From an uncultured Lachnospiraceae bacterium (lineage in GTDB: Bacteria > Bacillota_A > Clostridia > Lachnospirales > Lachnospiraceae), in assembly GCA_946621895.1 (NCBI GenBank), contig CAMOOZ010000189.1:1-11117 (forward strand): a stretch of DNA of 11,117 bases, written 5' to 3'. A model generated the notes under the pieces. That model saw nothing but the letters and a program-made list of their open reading frames with translations. It was not told where the DNA came from and searched no databases. Shown one piece after another: positions 1-4,922 of the stretch. Every line of letters begins with the position of its first letter. Positions within the stretch are counted from its first letter, which is position 1. Position numbers and translations under genes: made by a program.

Positions 1-91
1 CTGCACCTCCCGTTCGCCGAAATGCGGGGAGTGTTTTCTGCGGGAGCACTGTCCCGGCCGCCTCAGCGAACAGGGCAGATAAGGCGTAACG

Positions 92-110
92 ACGGCGGAT
101 CCTCCGCCGT
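92..110. terminator. GC-rich hairpin, possible terminator of the 155-790 gene
   Basis: A perfect 8-bp inverted repeat, ACGGCGGA at 92-99 and TCCGCCGT at 103-110, encloses a 3-nt loop. It lies about 45 bp past the stop codon of the minus-strand gene, a normal place for a terminator. The sequence after it on the minus strand (CGTTACGCC) is a poor U-tract. On the plus strand it is followed by TTTCCTGTTT, which is slightly better. The hairpin is certain as sequence; terminator function is a guess. Confidence 0.35.
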
Positions 111-154
111 TTCCTGTTTGAGCTCCTCGCCGCTCTTTTCACCGCCGGCGCGGT

Positions 155-790
155 TCAGTCGCCGGGCGCCGGCGCATCCTCCGCCGTTTTCTGATCATAA
201 AGCAGCGCCAGGATCTGTTCCTTTCGCAGAGACTCCAGGCCTTCCGCCGTGTCCTGCAGGCGCCGGATGCCGGCTTCGTTTCCCGTTTCCCGGTAATGCT
301 CCAGCAGCAGCCGGTAGGTCGCGAGCACATCCGTTCTGGTGGCCACGGCAAATTCCAGGACACATGCCCCCTCTTCGATAAAGCCCAGGTCCATCAGCCG
401 TTTGCCCCATTTCTGCAGCGTCCGCGCGAGCACGGTGTAGTTCTGGTCCCACTGCATCAGCCGGTAGATCCGAGGGGCGCCGTATTTCAGCTTCAGATCC
501 GTGTTGGAATAGCCCGTCAGATTCGCGATCTTCTGATCCCTCAGCCCCTCCAGAATGCTCAGGACCTCTCCGATCTCGGGATCCTCCGCCGCGGTGTCCA
601 CAGGCAGTGTTTCCCAGGGGATCTCGATAAAGACCAGATCGTCCAGCGGCTTTTCCGGCGTGCGGTCCGCTTCCCTTTCCCTTTCCAGGAAATCCATCAG
701 CGGCTTCTGATCCATTTTTCTGTGTTTCCTGATCTCGTAAGCCAGCCAGATCACAAAAACCAGTATACTTGAAAATAAAGGCAGTCTCAT
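155..790 (-). CDS. Hypothetical membrane-anchored helical protein, 211 aa
   Basis: I do not recognise a named family. Residues 4-20 (PLFSSILVFVIWLAYEI) form one hydrophobic N-terminal segment followed by basic RKHRK, which fits a signal anchor with the body in the cytoplasm. Residues 30-75 are acidic and look like a linker. From about residue 78 the protein is predicted helical, and residues 120-195 (two amphipathic helix pairs around GFIEEGACVLEFA and YRLLLEHYRETGN) resemble TPR-type repeats, suggesting a protein-interaction role. The start is uncertain. No Shine-Dalgarno sequence precedes the ATG at 790, and the strong divergent promoter at 769-797 overlaps the first codons. An internal Met at residue 26 has a weak AGGA upstream, but using it would remove the membrane segment. 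The gene is monocistronic here and transcribed away from the small-ORF/VanW unit. Confidence 0.7.
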   Translation of the reverse strand: MRLPLFSSILVFVIWLAYEIRKHRKMDQKPLMDFLEREREADRTPEKPLDDLVFIEIPWETLPVDTAAEDPEIGEVLSILEGLRDQKIANLTGYSNTDLKLKYGAPRIYRLMQWDQNYTVLARTLQKWGKRLMDLGFIEEGACVLEFAVATRTDVLATYRLLLEHYRETGNEAGIRRLQDTAEGLESLRKEQILALLYDQKTAEDAPAPGD

Positions 791-797
791 ATATAAT
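769..797 (+). promoter_or_regulatory. Near-consensus sigma-A promoter
   Basis: TTGAAA at 769-774 and TATAAT at 792-797 are separated by exactly 17 bp. That is one mismatch from the -35 consensus and a perfect -10. A start near 804 would give a leader of about 42 nt before the ATG at 846. The promoter lies across the first seven codons of the divergent 155-790 gene, so the two directions may interfere. It probably drives the 41-aa peptide and may continue into the VanW gene. Confidence 0.72.
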
Positions 798-845
798 AAT
801 GGTTTGTAGTTGTACAGAAGTTATGTAAACAAGACGGGAATCATT

Positions 846-971
846 ATGTTTAATCTGTTTCAGGCAATGACCTCAAAAAAAGGGAAAAAGATCCGCACGC
901 TGTCCATCTTGATCATCCTTCTTCTGGTGGCGGCAATGGTGCTCACTTCGCTGCTTTACGCGGTGGTATGA
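846..971 (+). CDS. Small single-pass membrane peptide, 41 aa
   Basis: This is a short frame starting MFNLFQAMTSKKGKKIRT and ending in a hydrophobic stretch, LSILIILLLVAAMVLTSLLY (residues 19-38), then AVV and TGA. A basic KKGKK patch before the membrane segment predicts an N-in topology with almost nothing outside. A GGGA lies 6-8 nt upstream of the ATG as a weak ribosome site, and the near-consensus promoter at 769-797 sits just ahead. No family is recognised. Support comes from the promoter, the coherent peptide architecture and the otherwise empty gap. Homologues in related genomes would be needed for certainty. It could act with the envelope protein encoded next, but that is only positional inference. 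Confidence 0.6.
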   Translation: MFNLFQAMTSKKGKKIRTLSILIILLLVAAMVLTSLLYAVV

Positions 972-1008
972 GGTTTTTCCCGAAACTGCCCCTCCGGCAG
1001 AAAAAACC
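972..1008. other. Imperfect stem-loop between the small ORF and the VanW gene
   Basis: CTGCC (986-990) and GGCAG (996-1000) form a 5-bp stem around CCTCC. An outer GGTTTTT (972-978) can pair with AAAAACC (1002-1008) across a 7-nt internal bulge. It begins one base after the small ORF stop. It may reduce read-through or protect the RNA. There is no proper U-tract downstream on the plus strand. A weak promoter-like pair (TTGCCG at 1040, TAAAGT at 1062, 16-bp spacer) follows and might separately serve the VanW gene. Confidence 0.25.
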
Positions 1009-1095
1009 GAAACATGGTCTCATGAACCGATCATTTTCTTTGCCGAAGGAACCCAGTTTCCTAAAGTGTATCACATTTCCGTCAGGAGGACTATT

Positions 1096-2703
1096 GTGAA
1101 AAAGGCATATTCGATGGCAGGGATGAAAAAAACCGTATTTGCAGGTACGGGGATCGCAGCCGCCTGGCTTGCCGCTGTTTTCCTTTTTGCGGCAGAGACG
1201 ATCAGCGCATCCGCCGCGGCCGGGATCGAGGAAGGGATCTACGCGGGAAACCTGGAGCTTTCCGGGTTAAACGAAGCCTCTGCTTCGGAAGAGATCCGGC
1301 GTTTTGTGGATTCTCTTTCCTCAGCTTCCTACACCTTCAGCATCGGCGAGCATAAGGAGCAGGTCACGGGCGCGCAGCTCGGCCTCTACTGGGCCAATCC
1401 GGAGCTGGTCTCGGAGGCGGCATCCCTGGGCAAGGCCGGGAACCTGGTGGTGCGCTTTAAGGCGCTGAAGGATCTTTCCCGTTCGCCGAAGGTCTACGAT
1501 ATCGCGCTGGGCTTTGACGAGGCAAAGGCAAAAACGCTGCTTGCCGGTTATAAAGAAAAATACGATCAGAAGGCGGAGGACGCGACCATCACGCGGACCG
1601 AGGCCGGCGTCTTTGAAATGAGCGGCGGAAACAGCGGCGTGGAGCTTAATATAGATGGCTCTCTGGAGAATATCCGGGCATTTGTGCAGAATATCGCTGA
1701 TGGCAGCGGTGAACACGAATGCGCGCTGGACGCTGAGATCGTGGCGCCAAGGGGAAATCCGGACGATCTGGCGCGGATCAAGGATGTGCTGGGCACCTTT
1801 TCCACCTCCTATTCCTCCTCTTCAAGGGATCGGGCGGCGAATGTGGCCAATGGCTGCAGGCTTATCAACGGCCACACCGTGTTTCCCGGTGAGACGCTTT
1901 CCGTGCTGGACTGCATCACTCCTTTTTCGACGGAGAACGGTTATTTCCTCGCGGGCTCCTATCTGAACGGCCAGGTGGTGGAAAGCCTTGGCGGCGGGAT
2001 CTGCCAGGTGAGCACCACGCTTTACAACGCCGTGCTCTTATCCGAGCTTGAGGTGGTGGAGCGTCATAATCATTCGATGATCGTCAGCTATGTGAAGCCC
2101 TCAATGGATGCCGCGATCGCGGAATCCTCAGGGAAGGATTTTAAATTCCGGAACAACACGGATGTGCCCGTCTATATCGAGGGGCGCACCGCAGACCGCA
2201 CGATCACCTTTACGATCTACGGCGAGGAGACCCGGGACACTGCAAACCGGAAGGTAAGCTATGAATCGGAGACGCTGGAAAAGATCGATCCCGGCAATCC
2301 CGTGATCAGCACCTCTTCCGCGCCCATCGGGACCGTGTCCAGTCAGTCCGCGCATATCGGCTACAAGGCAAAGCTCTGGAAGGTGGTCACGGAGAACGGG
2401 CAGAGCACCCGTGAGGAGGTAAACAGCTCTTATTATAAGGCGACCCCCCGCATGGTCACCTTCGGGACGGCCACCGCTGATCCCGCCATTGCCGCCGCGA
2501 TGCAGGCGGCCCTGGCCACGGGTGATGTGGACCATATCAAGGGAGTGGCGGCTGCGCTTTCGGCGCAGGAGCAGGCCAATCAGGCGGCCGCGGCGCAGGC
2601 CATGCAGGACGCCCTGGCGGCCCAGGCGGCAGCTGAAGCTGCGGCGGCCCAGCAAGCGGCGCCGGTGCCGGAGGTCACTGCGCCGGAGACGCCTGCGCAG
2701 TAA
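1096..2703 (+). CDS. VanW family cell-envelope protein with G5-like domain, 535 aa
   Basis: This is an exported or anchored protein of the VanW/YoaR type. These proteins are associated with the Gram-positive wall, but their biochemical role is not settled. I chose the GTG at 1096 because AGGAGG (1084-1089) sits 6 nt before it; an in-frame GTG at 1066 has no such site. Residues 11-40 form a signal peptide or anchor (hydrophobic 13-33, then ASASAAAG). Residues ~75-210 match the peptidoglycan-binding-like region usually found before VanW. The VanW domain spans ~236-375, with the signature GGGICQVSTTLYNAVL at 299-314 and Cys303. Residues ~385-458 resemble a G5 domain (GYKAKLWKVV, SSYYKATPRMVTFG). 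The last ~70 residues are an Ala/Gln-rich low-complexity tail ending in Pro-rich sequence, possibly wall-spanning. No LPXTG motif is present. The gene probably shares the 769-797 promoter with the 41-aa peptide. Confidence 0.9.
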   Translation: MKKAYSMAGMKKTVFAGTGIAAAWLAAVFLFAAETISASAAAGIEEGIYAGNLELSGLNEASASEEIRRFVDSLSSASYTFSIGEHKEQVTGAQLGLYWANPELVSEAASLGKAGNLVVRFKALKDLSRSPKVYDIALGFDEAKAKTLLAGYKEKYDQKAEDATITRTEAGVFEMSGGNSGVELNIDGSLENIRAFVQNIADGSGEHECALDAEIVAPRGNPDDLARIKDVLGTFSTSYSSSSRDRAANVANGCRLINGHTVFPGETLSVLDCITPFSTENGYFLAGSYLNGQVVESLGGGICQVSTTLYNAVLLSELEVVERHNHSMIVSYVKPSMDAAIAESSGKDFKFRNNTDVPVYIEGRTADRTITFTIYGEETRDTANRKVSYESETLEKIDPGNPVISTSSAPIGTVSSQSAHIGYKAKLWKVVTENGQSTREEVNSSYYKATPRMVTFGTATADPAIAAAMQAALATGDVDHIKGVAAALSAQEQANQAAAAQAMQDALAAQAAAEAAAAQQAAPVPEVTAPETPAQ

Positions 2704-2751
2704 GGGACTGACTGTCGCCGCTTTGCCGATTCAGGTGATCAGATGACTCTT

Positions 2752-2760
2752 TGTTATAAC
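2752..2760 (+). promoter_or_regulatory. Extended -10 promoter of the lrp-aminotransferase unit
   Basis: TGTTATAAC is an extended -10 element (TGn followed by TATAAC, five of six bases matching consensus). No good -35 is present; TTCAGG at 2730 is 19 bp upstream and weak, which is typical for extended -10 promoters. A start near 2767 would place almost the whole tandem repeat (2761-2881) in the transcript as a leader of about 127 nt before the TTG start. The 8-bp palindrome GTTATAAC overlaps the -10 and could also be an operator half. Confidence 0.45.
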
Positions 2761-2881
2761 GGAGCCGCTTAGACCTGCGTCTGTAAGTCAGATATTCAGC
2801 TGGGAGAACGCCCTTAATAGAGGAGCCGAATAGATTGCATCTGTAAGTCGGAGATTCCGGCAGAAAAACCACCGGAATAGA
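2761..2881 (+). repeat. Two tandem ~60-bp diverged repeats with internal dyads, leader of lrp
   Basis: Unit 1 (2761-2821, 61 bp) and unit 2 (2822-2881, 60 bp) both begin GGAGCCG, share TCTGTAAGTC in the middle and end AATAGA. Each contains a short dyad around TAAGT: TCTG-TAAGT-CAGA at 2780-2792 and TCTG-TAAGT-CGGA at 2840-2852. The second keeps pairing through one G-U. Unit 2 also holds a perfect 7-bp inverted repeat, ATTCCGG (2854-2860) and CCGGAAT (2872-2878); the matching part of unit 1 is degraded but still begins ATT and ends AAT. The dyads are 60 bp apart, close to six helical turns. This is compatible with a multimeric Lrp-type protein bound on one face, or with two RNA hairpins in the leader. 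Confidence 0.75.
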
Positions 2882-2893
2882 GGAGGAGATGTT

Positions 2894-3376
2894 TTGCGGG
2901 AAGAATTATTGCATGTGATCGAACGAAACAGCAGGATGCCCTTATCCGAGCTGGCCGTGATCCTCGGCGTCACCGAGGAGGATGTGATCAACACGCTTGC
3001 GCAGCTGGAAAAGGAAGGGATCATCTGTGGCTATCATACGCTGATCGACTGGGAGAAGACCTCCGAGGAAAAGGTCACGGCGCTGATCGAGGTGCGCGTG
3101 ACCCCGCAGCGGGGACAGGGCTTTGAGAATATCGCCGAGCGGATCTACAAGTATCCCGAGGTGACCAGCGTGTTCCTGATCTCCGGCGGCTTTGACCTGC
3201 TGGTGACGCTGGAGGGAAAGAGCTTAAAGGAGGTGGCGCGGTTCGTGTCCGACAAGCTTTCGACGCTGGAATCCGTCTTAAGCACCGCCACCCATTTTAT
3301 CCTGAAAAAGTATAAGGATCACGGCACCGTGCTGGATAAGCAGCCTGCCGATGTGCGGGAGAAGGTGTCCGCATGA
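2894..3376 (+). CDS. Lrp/AsnC family transcriptional regulator, 160 aa
   Basis: This is a feast/famine-type DNA-binding regulator that senses a small metabolite, usually an amino acid, through its C-terminal domain. The start is TTG at 2894, with AGGAGG (2881-2886) 7 nt upstream; the ATG at 2889 is out of frame. Residues ~5-50 form the winged helix-turn-helix (LSELAVILGVTEEDVINTL, then LEKEGII). Residues ~65-145 form the RAM ligand/oligomerisation domain (VTALIEVRV, VFLISGGFDLLVTLEG). The length is typical. The stop overlaps the start of the aminotransferase gene by ATGA, so the two are translationally coupled. The pairing parallels B. subtilis alaR-alaT, where the Lrp protein controls the adjacent alanine transaminase gene. 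Autoregulation through the 2761-2881 repeats is a reasonable but untested inference. Confidence 0.93.
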   Translation: MREELLHVIERNSRMPLSELAVILGVTEEDVINTLAQLEKEGIICGYHTLIDWEKTSEEKVTALIEVRVTPQRGQGFENIAERIYKYPEVTSVFLISGGFDLLVTLEGKSLKEVARFVSDKLSTLESVLSTATHFILKKYKDHGTVLDKQPADVREKVSA

Positions 3377-4536
3377 AAAGAGATCCTCTGTCCCGGATCA
3401 TTCGGAATATCCCCCCCTCTGGCATCCGCCGTTTTTTCGATCTGGTAGCGGACATGCCGGATGCGATCTCGCTGGGCGTCGGGGAGCCGGATTTCGACAC
3501 GCCCTGGCATGTGCGGGACGAAGGGATCTACGCGCTGGAAAAGGGCCGCACCTTCTATACCGCGAATGCGGGCTTAAAGGAGCTCCGCGTGGAGATCGCC
3601 GCTTATCTGAAGCGCCGGTTTGATCTGGAATATGATCCGTTAAAGCAGATCCTGGTGACCGTAGGCGGCTCCGAGGCCATTGATATCGGCCTGCGGGCCA
3701 TGCTGGATCCGGGAGACGAGGTGCTGATCCCGGAGCCCTCCTATGTGTCCTATTCCCCCTGTACGATCCTGGCGGGCGGAACGCCCGTCCCGATCTCGCT
3801 CAGCGCGGAGGACCAGTTCAGGCTGACGCCGGAAAAGCTGGAAAGCGCGATAACGGAGAAAACGAAGGTGCTCGTGCTCCCGTTTCCGAATAATCCTACC
3901 GGCGCGATCATGGAGCGGAAGGATCTCGAATCTATCGCGCCAATCATTGAAAAGCACGATCTTTATGTCCTCTCCGATGAGATCTACGGCGAGCTGACCT
4001 ATGTGGACGGCCGTCATGTGTCCATCGCAGAGCTGCCGGGGATGAAGGAGCGCACGATCCTGATCGGCGGCTTTTCCAAGGCCTATGCGATGACGGGCTG
4101 GCGGCTGGGCTATGCCTGCGGGCCTGAAGAGATCCTTTCCCAGATGACGAAGATCCATCAGTTTGCGATCATGTGCGCGCCCACCACGAGCCAGTATGCG
4201 GCCGTGGAGGCCATGCGGAACGGAGATAAGGATGTAAAGGAGATGCGGGATTCCTATAACCGCAGAAGAAGATTCCTGCTCCATGCCTTGAGAGAGCTGG
4301 GCATGGAGGTTTTTGAGCCCCTGGGGGCATTCTATGTGTTCCCGGGCATTCAGCAATACGGGATGGGCAGTGAGGAATTCTGTGAACGGCTGCTGAAGGA
4401 AGAGAAGGTGGCCGTGGTCCCGGGGACTGCGTTCGGTGCAAGCGGTGAGGGCTTTGTGCGGATTTCCTATGCCTATTCGCTGGAAGCGCTGAAAAAGGCG
4501 CTTGAGCGGCTGGGAAATTTCGTTGGACGGGTATGA
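3373..4536 (+). CDS. PLP-dependent class I/II aminotransferase, 387 aa
   Basis: This is a cytoplasmic fold-type I aminotransferase that transfers an amino group from an amino acid to a 2-oxoacid. Visible landmarks are LGVGEPDFDTP (34-44), the substrate-side FYTANAG (61-67), the PLP-site PNNPTG (172-177, Asn174), SDEIYGEL (201-208, Asp202 and Tyr205), the Schiff-base lysine Lys236 in GGFSKAYAMTGWRLGY, and Arg363 (FVRISY), which binds the substrate carboxylate. All catalytic residues are present and the length is normal. The family is close in style to PatA/AlaT/AspB. The Lrp partner favours alanine or a related amino acid, but substrate cannot be fixed from sequence. It overlaps the lrp stop by 4 bp, with AAGG about 7 nt before the ATG. 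A hairpin terminator follows 44 bp after its stop. Confidence 0.93.
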   Translation: MKRDPLSRIIRNIPPSGIRRFFDLVADMPDAISLGVGEPDFDTPWHVRDEGIYALEKGRTFYTANAGLKELRVEIAAYLKRRFDLEYDPLKQILVTVGGSEAIDIGLRAMLDPGDEVLIPEPSYVSYSPCTILAGGTPVPISLSAEDQFRLTPEKLESAITEKTKVLVLPFPNNPTGAIMERKDLESIAPIIEKHDLYVLSDEIYGELTYVDGRHVSIAELPGMKERTILIGGFSKAYAMTGWRLGYACGPEEILSQMTKIHQFAIMCAPTTSQYAAVEAMRNGDKDVKEMRDSYNRRRRFLLHALRELGMEVFEPLGAFYVFPGIQQYGMGSEEFCERLLKEEKVAVVPGTAFGASGEGFVRISYAYSLEALKKALERLGNFVGRV

Positions 4537-4580
4537 TCCCTTAAACGGATCAAGTGATTAAAGCGGCGAAAAGTCGGTGA

Positions 4581-4606
4581 GGGAAGTGCTTCGATCAGCG
4601 CTTCCC
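4581..4606. terminator. Terminator hairpin of the aminotransferase unit, possibly once shared with cdaR
   Basis: GGGAAGTGC (4581-4589) pairs with GCGCTTCCC (4598-4606) as a 9-bp stem including one T-G wobble, with an 8-nt loop. It is followed on the plus strand by TAATTTATT, a broken but U-rich tail. It is 44 bp after the aminotransferase stop. If the element at 4617-4919 is an insertion, this hairpin originally lay only a few bases from the convergent cdaR stop and would have ended both transcripts. Confidence 0.65.
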
Positions 4607-4631
4607 TAATTTATTCCACCTGTGCGTCTGC

Positions 4632-4690
4632 AAAGCGATATTGGCAGTTTGCATGCGGCTTGCCGCAATGAAAGCCGATAATATCGCTTT
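4632..4690. repeat. Long hairpin 1 of the 4617-4919 element
   Basis: AAAGCGATATT (4632-4642) and AATATCGCTTT (4680-4690) form a perfect 11-bp stem. It extends outward by TGC/GCA across a single bulged A (4629-4694). Inside are GGC/GCC and an apical CAT-GCGG-CTTG-CCGC-A-ATG stem. Read on the plus strand, the apex is a CUUG loop closed by G-C, a known stable RNA tetraloop. This weakly favours plus-strand RNA if it is transcribed. Confidence 0.8.
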
Positions 4691-4717
4691 AGCAACCCAC
4701 CCCCAAATGAGCAAAAT

Positions 4718-4769
4718 GGCGCTGGGTGCCGGGGGCACCCGTTTAGCGCCGCCAGCTTCAGCTGGCGCG
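4718..4769. repeat. Two-stem repeat, copy A
   Basis: The outer stem GGCGCT (4718-4723)/AGCGCC (4745-4750) encloses the inner stem GGGTGCC/GGCACCC (4724-4730 and 4734-4740) with a GGG loop and an unpaired GTTT on the 3' side. A second hairpin, GCCAGC-TTCA-GCTGGC (4751-4766), stacks immediately after, followed by GCG and a T-run. All stems are perfect. On the plus strand the second hairpin plus T-run also looks like an intrinsic terminator. Confidence 0.82.
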
Positions 4770-4818
4770 TTTTTGCGAAGCAAAGTTTTAAGCACGCGAA
4801 GCGGGCGGTTTTGCGAAT

Positions 4819-4869
4819 GGTGCTGGGACCGGGGGTGCCCGTTTAGCACCATCAGCTTTAGCTGATGCG
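4819..4869. repeat. Two-stem repeat, copy B
   Basis: Same layout as copy A about 100 bp further on: GGTGCT/AGCACC (4819-4824 and 4845-4850), an inner GGGACC/GGT-g-CCC stem with GGG loop, unpaired GTTT, then ATCAGC-TTTA-GCTGAT (4851-4866) and GCG. Relative to copy A, the outer stem changes C-G to T-A and the second hairpin changes GC/GC to AT/AT on both sides, so pairing survives. One base is lost in the inner stem, leaving a bulge. Confidence 0.82.
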
Positions 4870-4881
4870 ACAGGGGTAGAG

Positions 4882-4910
4882 GGTTGGAGCGCATCTCTGA
4901 TGCTCCAACC
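4882..4910. repeat. Hairpin at the right end of the element
   Basis: GGTTGGAGC (4882-4890) and GCTCCAACC (4902-4910) form a perfect 9-bp stem with a further ATC/GAT inside and a TCT loop. It overlaps the right terminal repeat by one base. On the minus strand it lies 13 bp after the cdaR stop, so it may end or stabilise that transcript. The following CTCTACCCC is not a U-tract. Confidence 0.75.
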
Positions 4911-4922
4911 GCACAGGTGAAT

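Larger units (their letters stand above)
4617..4919. mobile_element. MITE/REP-like non-coding element with terminal inverted repeats and multiple hairpins
   Basis: The ends are a perfect 10-bp inverted repeat, CACCTGTGCG (4617-4626) and CGCACAGGTG (4910-4919). AATTTAT occurs as a direct repeat just outside, at 4608-4614 and 4920-4926. The right copy abuts the element; the left is separated by TC. It can be read as a 7-bp or degraded 9-bp target-site duplication. The ~303 bp between contain no convincing gene. They hold, in order, a long imperfect hairpin (4632-4690), two copies of a two-stem motif (4718-4769 and 4819-4869), a GCGAAGC mini-hairpin between the copies, and a last strong hairpin (4882-4910). 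The terminal repeats could equally close a multibranched RNA, so a large structured ncRNA is the main alternative. No transposase is in the window; mobilisation would be in trans. Confidence 0.55.

Noticed and set aside
1066..1095. GTG at 1066 as start of the VanW gene
   Set aside because: No Shine-Dalgarno sequence precedes it, and the AGGAGG at 1084-1089 would lie inside the coding region; GTG 1096 fits.
2761..2881. Tandem repeats as a CRISPR array or T-box
   Set aside because: There are only two diverged units with no spacer, and no T-box or specifier-like conserved sequence is visible.
4595..4894. Open frames on both strands across the hairpin element (74 aa plus strand, 99 aa minus strand)
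   Set aside because: They are translations of the palindromic repeats, with no ribosome site, no family resemblance and no domain-like composition.
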